Shown here: piece after piece, positions 1 to 7,715 of the stretch
How positions within the stretch are numbered: position 1 is the stretch's first letter
How the letters are laid out: the number at the start of each line of letters is the position of its first letter
NCBI GenBank assembly: GCA_024762895.1
Contig: JANTGN010000104.1
Coordinates: forward strand, 1 to 8,530
Length of the DNA stretch: 8,530 nt
Origin: Thiotrichales bacterium
GTDB taxonomy: Bacteria; Pseudomonadota; Gammaproteobacteria; J044
Reading direction: 5' to 3'
Program-made: the position numbers and the translations under genes
The notes under the pieces: model-generated
Database searches by the model: none
Seen by the model: only the letters and a program-made list of their open reading frames with translations
What the model was told of the DNA's origin: nothing

Positions 1-484
1 TGCCAATGCCCACATAATCTTTTCCATCGGGCAAGGGAACCTGGCCAGGCGGTATCACCAGTTCATTACCCACCAGCGTTGCAAGGCCCTGTTCATCCCG
101 ATGATATTCACCCCAGTAGACTTCCTGCATACGGGCATCGATGGCCGCAAGGACATGGATACCGCCCTTTTCCTCGAGGGCGGCCTGGGCCAGCGTTGCC
201 AGGGTCGAGACGGGAACCACGGGAAGCCCCGCACCATAGGCGACCCCCTGCGTCAGACTGGCGGCGACGCGCACCCCCGTGAACGAACCCGGCCCTCGGC
301 CAAAGGCTATGGCATCAAGTTGTGACAGGCTCAGTTCAGCCTCAGCCATGAGTTCATCCATCATGGGAATAATGGTACGGGCATGCTCCCTGGGAGCCAG
401 TACATAGCGACTGATGATCTCGCCATCAATTAAAATGGCTGCCGAGCAGGCCTCGGTTGCGGTATCAAGTGCAAGCAGCTTCAT
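1..484 (-). CDS. tsaB: TsaB, tRNA threonylcarbamoyladenosine (t6A) synthesis protein, 3' part missing
   Basis: The first 161 codons are present and the gene runs off the left edge of the window. TsaB (YeaZ) is the non-catalytic partner of TsaD in the cytoplasmic complex with TsaE that transfers threonylcarbamoyl from TC-AMP to A37 of ANN-decoding tRNAs. The N-terminus MKLLALDTATEACSAAI is the usual ASKHA-fold first strand. The family hallmark GRGPGSFTGVR lies at residues 62-72, REHAR at 32-36, and the DARMQEVYW segment at 116-124. The ATG at 484-482 gives the standard TsaB N-terminus and has a weak GAG Shine-Dalgarno 8 nt upstream. It overlaps the end of the upstream helicase gene by 20 nt, which suggests translational coupling. 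In E. coli tsaB also neighbours yoaA. Identification is secure; the C-terminal part cannot be judged. Confidence 0.95.
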   Translation of the reverse strand, partial: MKLLALDTATEACSAAILIDGEIISRYVLAPREHARTIIPMMDELMAEAELSLSQLDAIAFGRGPGSFTGVRVAASLTQGVAYGAGLPVVPVSTLATLAQAALEEKGGIHVLAAIDARMQEVYWGEYHRDEQGLATLVGNELVIPPGQVPLPDGKDYVGIG

Positions 485-2402
485 CGCGTTTTCTCAGATT
501 TGACAGGAATTTTAGTGCCTCCTGTTCATCCTGTGTCATGGGCATATCGGGCAGGCTTTTTAAAAAGCGCTTGCCGTAAAATTTGGTGCGGACTCGTGGA
601 TCACAGATGACCAGCAGGCCTCGATCGGTCACGTCGCGGATCAGACGCCCCGCCCCCTGTTTGAGACTAATCACGGCCTGGGGTACCTGGTAATCCATAA
701 AGGGATTACCACCCTGTTCCCTGATGGCATCCAGCCTGGCCTGTAGCACCGGATCGCCCGGTGAGGCAAAGGGTAACTTGTCTATAATTACCAGACTCAG
801 GGCATCACCTCGAACATCGACACCCTCCCAGAAACTGCTGGTACCGAGCAATACCGCATTACCGGATTCGCGGAACCGTTTTAATAACTCAGATCGAGGC
901 ATCTCACCCTGTACCAATAGAGGATAATTTAACTGGTTTGCCAGGGTCTCTGCCGCCTGGTTCAGGGCGCGATAACTGGTGAAGAGTAGAAAGGCCCGGC
1001 CCTGGTTCATCTCAATCAGGCGTTGGGATACTTCCAGCATACGCGGGGTGAATTGCCGGTCGGCTGGCTCGGGCATGTTCTGCGGCAGGTACAGCAGGGC
1101 ATTATTCTGATAATCAAAGGGGCTGGCATACTGTCGAGTAGAAAAATGCTCCAGTCCCAGGCGTTGACTGAAATGGGAAAAATCTTCCCCCACGGCAAGC
1201 GTGGCCGAGGTAAAGATCCAGGCACAGGGAAAACGTTCGCGAAAACGCTCAAAGGATTGCCCGATATCCAGTGGAGTCAGGTTGAGACTAAAACTGCGGG
1301 TATACAGCTCATACCAGGGTATCTTGTCGGCCCCGGTCTCACGCAACTGCGCCAGCAGACTACGCAACATCTGTGCACGCCCCAGGCAGCTTTCCAGACC
1401 CTTGCCTCGCTCTGCCCCAATCTCCAGCAGATTAATCAGTTCCTCAAAACGATCATCCAGGGTCTCCAGGGCCTCTGAGACACCCTGCCTTCTCAGCAGG
1501 TTTTTCATGGACCCACGTTGCTCGGCCCCCTGCATGGCCAGCCGTGCATCACGGGAGGCCTTTTCCAGCAATCCCGAGGTCTCGCGCAGGCTGTTCATAT
1601 CGGCGGCTTCCTGCAACTGCTCGGTAATGGTATCGCGGCACAGTTCCTGTATCTGACGACTACTGAGCGCCTGGCCAAAAAAATTACTGGCTACATCCGG
1701 TAACTGATGGGCCTCATCCAGGATCACGGCATTGGCCGAGGGCAACAGTTCACCAAAGCCTTCTTCTTTCAGGGCCATATCGGCGAAGAAGAGATGATGA
1801 TTAATCACGACCACATCGGCCTCCTGGGCCTTGCGTCGTGCCTTGACCACAAAACACTCGGAATAATCCGGACACTCCATCCCCAGACAGTTCTCAATGG
1901 TCGAGGTCACCCTCGGCCAGACCTCCGACTCCTCCGGCACATTGACCAACTCGGCCAGATCTCCGGTCGAGGTCTGCAAGGACCACTTTTTCACCTGCAC
2001 CAGGTCCCTGGCAGTCTCGGGGCTACGCCAGCGCTGATCCAGCTCGGTCTGACCCATGCGATGCAGACACAGATAATTGGCGCGCCCTTTAAGCAGGGCG
2101 CTCCTGATACTCACACCCAGGGCATTGCGCACCACAGGCAGGTCTTTTTCGAACAACTGGTCCTGAAGATTTCGCGTTCCGGTAGAGATGAGCACCTTAC
2201 CACCACTCAGCAGCGCCGGGGCCAGATAGGCAAAGGTCTTTCCCACACCGGTCTCGGCCTCGGCAACCAGGGTGCTCATATTCGCCAGGGCCTCTTCGAT
2301 GGCTGCGGCCAGTTCACGCTGGGGTTCTCGAGCACGGAATCCCGTCAGGGCCGTAGCCAGTGGTCCTTCAGGCCCCAGCAGCTCATAGACGGACTCACTC
2401 AT
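465..2402 (-). CDS. yoaA: YoaA-type ATP-dependent DNA helicase with iron-sulfur cluster (DinG/XPD family)
   Basis: This is a 645-residue superfamily 2 helicase, close in length to E. coli YoaA. Visible motifs are the Q-motif region REPQRE (25-30), Walker A ETGVGKT (50-56), and four cysteines C112, C172, C177 and C183 spaced as in the XPD/DinG 4Fe-4S domain. Motif II is DEAH (229-232) and motif VI is QGAGRLIR (582-589). Family members unwind DNA 5' to 3'. E. coli YoaA works in tolerance of replication-blocking damage and binds the HolC (chi) subunit of DNA polymerase III; whether this protein does so is inference. The ATG overlaps the stop of the upstream lipoprotein gene as ATGA. No good Shine-Dalgarno is visible, so translation probably depends on coupling. 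The gene is intact, with all key residues present. DinG itself is the main alternative, but the position next to tsaB favours YoaA. Confidence 0.93.
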   Translation of the reverse strand: MSESVYELLGPEGPLATALTGFRAREPQRELAAAIEEALANMSTLVAEAETGVGKTFAYLAPALLSGGKVLISTGTRNLQDQLFEKDLPVVRNALGVSIRSALLKGRANYLCLHRMGQTELDQRWRSPETARDLVQVKKWSLQTSTGDLAELVNVPEESEVWPRVTSTIENCLGMECPDYSECFVVKARRKAQEADVVVINHHLFFADMALKEEGFGELLPSANAVILDEAHQLPDVASNFFGQALSSRQIQELCRDTITEQLQEAADMNSLRETSGLLEKASRDARLAMQGAEQRGSMKNLLRRQGVSEALETLDDRFEELINLLEIGAERGKGLESCLGRAQMLRSLLAQLRETGADKIPWYELYTRSFSLNLTPLDIGQSFERFRERFPCAWIFTSATLAVGEDFSHFSQRLGLEHFSTRQYASPFDYQNNALLYLPQNMPEPADRQFTPRMLEVSQRLIEMNQGRAFLLFTSYRALNQAAETLANQLNYPLLVQGEMPRSELLKRFRESGNAVLLGTSSFWEGVDVRGDALSLVIIDKLPFASPGDPVLQARLDAIREQGGNPFMDYQVPQAVISLKQGAGRLIRDVTDRGLLVICDPRVRTKFYGKRFLKSLPDMPMTQDEQEALKFLSNLRKRDEAACT

Positions 2403-2821
2403 CTTAAGGATCGGCCTATGGCCTGGGCCTTCTGCTGAGCTGCCTTTGCACCGGCGGCATCACCCAGGCGACGACGTATCTCTGAGATCAGTAACCAGTT
2501 CTGTGCCGCCTCACGGGAGGACTCACCACTATAGCGCAGGGATTTCCTGGCAAAGGTCTCGGCGCTATCCAGTGCACCGGCATCGAGTTTCAGGCTGGCC
2601 AGTTCGTACCAGGTTCTGGGATTTCGGGCATCAATACGTAGCGCCCTTTCGAGCAGGGACTGGGCACGTGCGTGGTCACCCTGCTGGCGGGCATCATCGG
2701 CCTGTTGCACCAGGGCAGCGATCTCCGGTGATGACTCAACCGGTTCCGGTGTCGGCGTGGTGGCACAGGCAGACAACAGGGCCAGTAAAACGAGGGGTAT
2801 CAGATGACGCATTATGAACAC
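2399..2821 (-). CDS. TPR outer-membrane lipoprotein, probable LpoP-type activator of PBP1b
   Basis: This is a 140-residue lipoprotein precursor. A short signal peptide ends in the lipobox LLSAC with the lipidated cysteine at 19. A Thr/Pro/Glu-rich linker follows, then about three tetratricopeptide repeats (roughly 34-67, 68-101 and 103-135), so it is a protein-binding scaffold with no enzyme motif. Residue +2 after the Cys is Ala, not Asp, which fits sorting to the outer membrane. I chose the GTG start at 2821-2819 because a GGAG Shine-Dalgarno lies 7 nt upstream, inside the last codons of mrcB. An ATG three codons later (2812) lacks good spacing and would give 137 residues. In Pseudomonas aeruginosa the TPR lipoprotein LpoP is encoded beside the PBP1b gene and activates it. 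The same fold, size class and position here make this a candidate homologue. That role is inference; another TPR lipoprotein function is possible. Confidence 0.8.
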   Translation of the reverse strand: MFIMRHLIPLVLLALLSACATTPTPEPVESSPEIAALVQQADDARQQGDHARAQSLLERALRIDARNPRTWYELASLKLDAGALDSAETFARKSLRYSGESSREAAQNWLLISEIRRRLGDAAGAKAAQQKAQAIGRSLR

Positions 2822-2825
2822 AGGG

Positions 2826-5168
2826 TTACTCCGTATCGAACAGGTCCTTCAACCAGTTCCAGGATCGCTTGACGGCACCATCCAGGCTTTGGGTACAGGC
2901 CGAGGTGCCTTGCGGGACAGTACCGGCTATAAAAGGTATTCTCAAGGCCTCATCACAGCTTTTATCCCCACGCAGGCCATTGGAGCGGTCTATCCAGGAC
3001 CATTTCACACCCTGCGGGGGATCCAGCTCGATAGACTCCTGGTGTAAACCATTAAAGATATGGGCCCAGACCGGCAGGGCTCCGGTGGCGCCAGTGAGGC
3101 CTGACGAGGCATTATCATCACGACCAACCCAGACCACCCCCAGGTAATCTCCACTGTAGCCGGCAAACCAGCTATCGCGCAGATCATTGGTGGTTCCGGT
3201 CTTTCCGGCCACCTTCAGCCCCCCGGGCAGGCGCTGGACCAGGCCTTTTGCCGTTCCCTGGCGGGTCACTTCATGCATGGCCGCGGTCACCATGAAGACA
3301 TAGCGAGGATCCTCGGCCTGATGTACATCCAGATCATATTGTTGCAGACTTCGACCCTCGGCATCCATCACCGACCTGATTGCCCTCAGCGGCATGCGAT
3401 AACCCTCGGTTGCCAGGCTCTGGTAGACGCGGGCCACCTCCAGGGGTGTCATATCGACGGCACCGAGCAATACCGAGGGGTAAGCCCGGACATCGCTTCT
3501 ACCTCCCAGTTGTGCCAGGGATTGAGTGACTCTCGGCACCCCTATCTCGAGCCCCAGACGAGCCGTCGCCTGGTTATAAGAGTGGATCAGTGCATCTTCC
3601 ATTAAGACCGGTCCATGACTTTGCCGATCATAATTAGTGGGAGCCCACTCCGAACCATCATCCAGGGTAATGCTCAGGGGTCCATCATCGAGCAGACTGG
3701 CCCATGTGTACTGCTGTTCCAGCTTCAGGGCCTCGAGAAACACGAGTGGCTTGATCAGAGAACCAATAGGGCGTCGGGCATTGAGGGCCCGGTTAAATCC
3801 GGGAAAACGCGGATCACGCCCCCCCACCAGGGCCATCACCTCTCCGTTGCCTACCCGTACCACCACAGCGGCCGACTCGAGTTTACCCCGGTCTTTTGTT
3901 CGGCTCTTTTCTATACGCGATAGTTCCTGGCGCACACCCTGTTCCGTCCTGAGCTGTATCAGGGGGTCCAGGGTTGTGAAGACCATCAGGCCCTCACTCC
4001 TTAGGTCGGCCTCGTCATAATCCCGTTTCAGCTGTTCTCTGACCAGATCGACAAAGGCTGGGAATGGCGATTTCGTCGGTGGGGCCTTTTGACTCACCCC
4101 CAGTTGACGAGACTGGTAGTTCTGGGCCTGCTGCGGAGTAATCAGCTCATCCTGGGCCATGACATCCAGGACCAGATTCCTGCGATCCCGGGCCCGCTCG
4201 GGGTGACGCCGAGGATTGTAATACGATGGCCCCTTGACCATAGCCACCAGCAGGGCAAGCTGCTCCGGCTCTAATTCATTCAGATGACGTTGAAAATAAA
4301 ACTGACTCGCAAGCCCGAAACCATGAATCGCCTGCGCACCGGATTGTCCCAGATAGATCTCATTCAGATAGGCCTGGAGGATCTCGTCTTTGTCATAATG
4401 CATTTCCAGCAGCAGGGCCATGATGGCCTCATTGAATTTACGCCACAGGCTCCGACTGGAGGTCAGAAAATAATTCTTAACCAGTTGCTGCGTCAGGGTA
4501 CTACCGCCCTGCACCGCCCGCCCCGCGCGCAGATTGGCCAGCATGGCGCGAATAATCGCCGTGGGCCGTACCCCAAGATGGTGATAGTAATCCTTATCCT
4601 CAACGGCCATCAGGGTCCTGATCAATAAAGGTGGAACCTCGTCCAGCTGCACCAGGCTGCGATCTTCCTGGTGGGCCGGATAGATATTGGCAATCAGTAC
4701 CGGTTCCAGGCGTACCAGGGCATGAATCGGCTGCCCATTTTCGTCACGTAGACCAGATATCTCGCCATTGGAGAACAGGATGCGTAGTTTACGCTGATGT
4801 TCCTCGCCATCAGAAAAACGAAATCCACGACTAACCAGCACTACACCGTCGCGCACTGCTGTATAGGTACCGGGATTGTTGGGGTGGGCATCCTTTCTAT
4901 AGCGCAGTAATTTAAGCTCCTGCAGCAATTCCTCTCTACGTAGGGGTAAGCCGGTATGTAATTCCAGGGGCCGGGCAAAGACACGGGCCGGCAGGGCCCA
5001 GCGCTGGCCTTCAAACGACTGTTTGATACGCATATCCAGATAAATAACATAGATGCTGAGCAGGACCAGGCCGATCAGACCTGTTTTCCAGAGCAAACCT
5101 TTGTGGGACCGGGGTTGAGACTTTCTACGGCTGGTCTTGCGTTTGGATCGAGCGGCTTTTTTGACCAT
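2826..5168 (-). CDS. mrcB: Bifunctional penicillin-binding protein 1B (peptidoglycan glycosyltransferase / DD-transpeptidase)
   Basis: This class A PBP polymerises lipid II into glycan strands and cross-links the peptides in the periplasm. Numbering is from the ATG at 5168 (780 residues). It has a basic cytoplasmic tail (1-28), one membrane anchor (about 29-44) and a UB2H-like domain (about 62-155) that in E. coli docks the LpoB activator. The GT51 glycosyltransferase carries EDKDYYHHLG with catalytic E190, QGGSTLTQQLVKN (220-232) and the second Glu E247. The transpeptidase domain has SLIK (S470, K473), SYN (530-532) and KTGT (656-659), so both activities should be intact. The ATG at 5168 is preferred over a TTG one codon upstream because AGAGG lies 7 nt before it. 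It is the first gene of the minus-strand cluster. Two cysteines near the C-terminus (738 and 758) could form a disulfide. Confidence 0.96.
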   Translation of the reverse strand: MVKKAARSKRKTSRRKSQPRSHKGLLWKTGLIGLVLLSIYVIYLDMRIKQSFEGQRWALPARVFARPLELHTGLPLRREELLQELKLLRYRKDAHPNNPGTYTAVRDGVVLVSRGFRFSDGEEHQRKLRILFSNGEISGLRDENGQPIHALVRLEPVLIANIYPAHQEDRSLVQLDEVPPLLIRTLMAVEDKDYYHHLGVRPTAIIRAMLANLRAGRAVQGGSTLTQQLVKNYFLTSSRSLWRKFNEAIMALLLEMHYDKDEILQAYLNEIYLGQSGAQAIHGFGLASQFYFQRHLNELEPEQLALLVAMVKGPSYYNPRRHPERARDRRNLVLDVMAQDELITPQQAQNYQSRQLGVSQKAPPTKSPFPAFVDLVREQLKRDYDEADLRSEGLMVFTTLDPLIQLRTEQGVRQELSRIEKSRTKDRGKLESAAVVVRVGNGEVMALVGGRDPRFPGFNRALNARRPIGSLIKPLVFLEALKLEQQYTWASLLDDGPLSITLDDGSEWAPTNYDRQSHGPVLMEDALIHSYNQATARLGLEIGVPRVTQSLAQLGGRSDVRAYPSVLLGAVDMTPLEVARVYQSLATEGYRMPLRAIRSVMDAEGRSLQQYDLDVHQAEDPRYVFMVTAAMHEVTRQGTAKGLVQRLPGGLKVAGKTGTTNDLRDSWFAGYSGDYLGVVWVGRDDNASSGLTGATGALPVWAHIFNGLHQESIELDPPQGVKWSWIDRSNGLRGDKSCDEALRIPFIAGTVPQGTSACTQSLDGAVKRSWNWLKDLFDTE

Positions 5169-5263
5169 CAAATGGCCTCTGGGCCGATGTTAAGCATGGC
5201 GAACATGGAGGCTTTTCTTTATCCTGTGCGATTTCAAGAATCCATATTCTACAGGTCATTTAC
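5169..5263. promoter_or_regulatory. Divergent intergenic region between mrcB and the fused kinase gene
   Basis: These 95 bp separate two divergent genes and must hold, or lie close to, both promoters. I see no convincing sigma-70 pair on either strand. Weak -10 candidates are TATTCT at 5245-5250 on the plus strand and TAGAAT on the minus strand near 5245-5250, both without a matching -35. The minus-strand ribosome site AGAGG, 7 nt before the mrcB ATG, overlaps a small GGCC-CAGA-GGCC hairpin. On the plus strand CAGG lies 8 nt before the ATG at 5264. The role of the region follows from gene orientation; the exact promoters are not resolved. Confidence 0.4.
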
Positions 5264-6829
5264 ATGTCAGATAATGCTGATTTTCAATCGCAGCTCATCC
5301 AGTCACTCAAACACTCGACGGAATTTCCCGGTTGCAATGAACCCCCGACGCTCATAGAGACCCATATATCGACCGTATTCCTCGCTGGCGACTATGCCTG
5401 GAAACTCAAAAAGCCGGTGAATTTCGGCTTTCTGGACTTCACCAGCCTCGAGCAACGGAAACACTTCTGTGATGAGGAACTGCGCCTGAACCGGCGTCTT
5501 GCTCCCGACCTGTACCTGGATGTGGTCAAGATCACCGGGACGCCTGAACATCCAGTCATTGGCGGCGAAGGCCAGCCCCTGGAATACGCCGTGAAGATGC
5601 GCCGCTTCAAACAGGAAGAGTTGTTTAACAATCTACTGGCAGACGAAAAACTCGACGATCAGCTCATCCGTGAGGTTGGCCGGATCGCCGCCGATTTCCA
5701 TGCAGGGGCCGAACGCGCAACCCCGGAGATGCCCTATGGAACTGCCAAGGCGGTATTTGACCCCATGCAGCAGAATTTCGACCAGTTAAGAGAACTCATT
5801 ACTGACCCTGAGCAATTGCAGCAACTGGACAGACTGGAACGGTGGACCCAGGCGCGTTATGCGGCACTCCAAGACACCCTGAACCAGCGCAAACAGGACG
5901 GATACATTCGGGAATGCCATGGCGATATGCATCTTGGTAATATCGCCCTTACCGATGGGCAGGTCGCCATCTTTGATGGCATTGAATTCAATGACTTCTT
6001 CCGTTGGGGCGACGTCATGAGCGAGATCGCCTTTTTGACCATGGATCTGGATCACCGTGGGGCAAACCGGCTATCTAACATCGTGCTCAACGAATACCTC
6101 GAATCCGGCGGTGATTATGATGGACTGATATTACTGCGTTTCTACCAGGTATATCGCGCCATGGTCCGGGCCAAGGTCTCCAGTTTTCGCCTGGCCCAGG
6201 ATCTCAGCGAATCAGAGCGAAAAGAAGTACTGGAACAATACCTAGGATTTGTGAACCTGGCCGAGCACTATACTCGGCTGAATCAACCTGCCCTGATCCT
6301 GATGCATGGCCTGTCCGGATCTGGCAAGACCTACATCAGCGGGCAACTGGCCCCTGAACTCAATGCCATTCGCCTGCGCTCCGATGTCGAGCGGAAACGT
6401 CTCAACGCGCTCAGTGCTGACAGCAATGCCCGTTCTGCGCCGGGTGCCGGCATCTATAGCCAGGAGATGACCGAACTGACCTACGGCCATCTGGCAGGCC
6501 TGGCCAAAAAACTGCTCTCATCCGGTTTTGTGGTCATCGTTGATGCCACTTTCCTGAAACAGGATCAGCGCGCTTGCTTTAGCAACCTGGCCCAACACTG
6601 GCTCATACTCGCTATCACAGCCGATGAGGCCAGCCTTAAAAGCAATATCCTTCAGCGCAGTGAACAGGTAGACGCCTCGGATGCCGACCTTGATGTCCTG
6701 GCCCATCAACTGGAGAGTCAGGAACCCCTACGCCCAGATGAGCCAGTGGTCAGCATGAGTTGGGATGCAGAATTACCCCTTCTCGAGATACGTCAACGAC
6801 TGAATCTTACGAGCCCAACTCCCGCTTGA
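5264..6829 (+). CDS. Two-domain kinase-like protein: aminoglycoside-phosphotransferase-like domain fused to a P-loop ATPase/kinase
   Basis: This is a 521-residue, probably cytoplasmic protein with no signal peptide or membrane segment. The N-terminal half (about 30-330) has the APH/choline-kinase fold: a candidate ATP lysine in AWKLKKPV (K47 or K49), an alpha-C-like Glu in CDEELRL, the catalytic loop HGDMHLGN (H219, D221, N226) and the metal-binding aspartate in IFDGIEF (D238). The C-terminal half (about 342-515) has Walker A GLSGSGKT (349-356), a strand ending RSDVERKR (372-379) and a Walker-B-like VVIVDATF (423-430), as in AAA_33 or zeta-toxin-like small-molecule kinases. This fusion is a widespread but uncharacterised family (COG2187 plus COG0645 type), often annotated as an aminoglycoside phosphotransferase. 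A resistance role is not supported. All catalytic residues of both domains appear intact. The substrate is unknown. The gene is divergent from mrcB and transcribed alone. Confidence 0.85.
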   Translation: MSDNADFQSQLIQSLKHSTEFPGCNEPPTLIETHISTVFLAGDYAWKLKKPVNFGFLDFTSLEQRKHFCDEELRLNRRLAPDLYLDVVKITGTPEHPVIGGEGQPLEYAVKMRRFKQEELFNNLLADEKLDDQLIREVGRIAADFHAGAERATPEMPYGTAKAVFDPMQQNFDQLRELITDPEQLQQLDRLERWTQARYAALQDTLNQRKQDGYIRECHGDMHLGNIALTDGQVAIFDGIEFNDFFRWGDVMSEIAFLTMDLDHRGANRLSNIVLNEYLESGGDYDGLILLRFYQVYRAMVRAKVSSFRLAQDLSESERKEVLEQYLGFVNLAEHYTRLNQPALILMHGLSGSGKTYISGQLAPELNAIRLRSDVERKRLNALSADSNARSAPGAGIYSQEMTELTYGHLAGLAKKLLSSGFVVIVDATFLKQDQRACFSNLAQHWLILAITADEASLKSNILQRSEQVDASDADLDVLAHQLESQEPLRPDEPVVSMSWDAELPLLEIRQRLNLTSPTPA

Positions 6830-6836
6830 GATTCAG
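6800..6836 (+). other. Hairpin spanning the stop codon of the fused kinase gene
   Basis: CTGAATCT (6800-6807) pairs perfectly with AGATTCAG (6829-6836). After a two-base bulge (TA), CGAG (6810-6813) pairs with CTTG (6825-6828) with one G-U pair. The result is a 12-bp stem with an 11-nt loop, and it covers the TGA stop at 6827-6829. A run of five T follows at 6848-6852, 11 nt past the stem, which is too far for a standard intrinsic terminator. It may protect the mRNA 3' end or act as a weak terminator before the next gene. Confidence 0.5.
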
Positions 6837-6889
6837 GCGTGATATGCTTTTTCGCTGAAATTGAGAACGAATATTCAAGGAGTCCCTAT

Positions 6890-7708
6890 ATGTCTTTACC
6901 CCGTTTATTTCTCGGTCTGGGTCTGCTCAGCTGTATGGTCACAGGTATGGCCGATACCACCCTCAGCTTCAATGATGGTCGTCAGGCCAAACCTACCAGT
7001 TTTCTGATTAAGAACGGTCAGGTCCTGATGCAGGGAAAAAGTCCCCAGGGTGGCGAATTTGGTTCTATCTATGACAGTAAAAAAAATCATTTCCTGATTG
7101 TAGATTATGGGCGCCAGAATTATTACGTTATGGATAAGACCCTTCTCAATAAACAGATCAAACTCATGGAAGACATGCGGACTCAGATGAAACAGAGCAT
7201 GGAGGCGCAGTTACAGCAACTACCACCCGAACAGAAAAAAATGATGCAACAACGCATGGATGCCATGCTCAACCCACCTAAACCCCCACCTATGAAAATT
7301 ACCAAGACGGGCAAAGAAGAAAAAATCAATGGTATAAGCTGCACCCAGTTTGACGTGCATCGTGGTGAGGAAAAAATACGCGAGGTCTGCGTGGCCAAGA
7401 CCAGCGCATTGAAGATTTCTGAGGCCGATTACAAAACCCTGCGTGATATGTTCTCTTATATGAAAGAAATGGCTGAAACACTGGCCAAACAATCTCCCAT
7501 GGGTAGCGATGATGGTGCGATGATGGCTGACATGGACGGCATCCCTGTCGAAATGCGCGACTTGCGTCAGGGCTTTGTCTCTCGCCTGGAAGGCGTTTCC
7601 AACGATAGCATTAGCCCCAGTCTTTTCCAGATTCCTTCCACTTTTCAGCAAGTCGATCCCTACGAAATGATGCAACAACAAATGCAGCAGATGCGACCTC
7701 CACAATGA
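6890..7708 (+). CDS. Methionine-rich exported protein, DUF4412-like
   Basis: This is a 272-residue exported protein of unknown function. I chose the ATG at 6890 because AAGGAG lies 7 nt upstream and a signal peptide begins directly there. An upstream ATG at 6839 would add 17 unlikely residues and has no ribosome site. The signal peptide probably ends at VTGMA/D (after A21). A lipoprotein reading at LLSC (C15) is possible but weak. The mature part has a beta-rich start (24-80), a charged, Gln/Met-rich helix (about 86-127), a proline stretch (129-134), a segment with two cysteines (C151 and C167, a possible disulfide) and a Met/Gln-rich tail (260-268). Methionine makes up 23 of about 251 mature residues. 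The layout, with a short GxxxxIYDxxxxxFLIVDY segment early and a KINGxxC segment later, resembles DUF4412 proteins, but I cannot confirm this. Metal binding through Met is speculation. Confidence 0.75.
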   Translation: MSLPRLFLGLGLLSCMVTGMADTTLSFNDGRQAKPTSFLIKNGQVLMQGKSPQGGEFGSIYDSKKNHFLIVDYGRQNYYVMDKTLLNKQIKLMEDMRTQMKQSMEAQLQQLPPEQKKMMQQRMDAMLNPPKPPPMKITKTGKEEKINGISCTQFDVHRGEEKIREVCVAKTSALKISEADYKTLRDMFSYMKEMAETLAKQSPMGSDDGAMMADMDGIPVEMRDLRQGFVSRLEGVSNDSISPSLFQIPSTFQQVDPYEMMQQQMQQMRPPQ

Positions 7709-7715
7709 TAAATCC

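Noticed and set aside
1023..1656. Two overlapping 151-codon plus-strand frames opposite yoaA
   Set aside because: Both are antisense to conserved coding sequence, with no domain and no sensible ribosome site.
1707..2438. Open frame of 243 codons on the plus strand opposite yoaA
   Set aside because: It lies entirely antisense to a helicase with all family motifs, has no recognisable domain, and is rich in His, Gln and Gly as expected of a shadow frame.
5169..5263. Specific sigma-70 promoters for mrcB and the fused kinase gene
   Set aside because: The -10-like hexamers have no -35 at 16-18 nt, so I list the region but not exact promoters.
5264..6829. Reading this gene as an aminoglycoside-resistance gene
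   Set aside because: The kinase domain is fused to a P-loop domain and belongs to a broad chromosomal family. There is no mobile context and no specific resistance signature.
6839..6889. Upstream ATG start for the Met-rich protein
   Set aside because: It has no Shine-Dalgarno, and it would place 17 polar and charged residues before an evident signal peptide. The ATG at 6890 has AAGGAG at ideal spacing.
7220..7705. 161-codon minus-strand frame opposite the Met-rich protein gene
   Set aside because: It is rich in His and Phe because it mirrors Met- and Lys-rich codons. The plus-strand gene has a signal peptide and a strong ribosome site.
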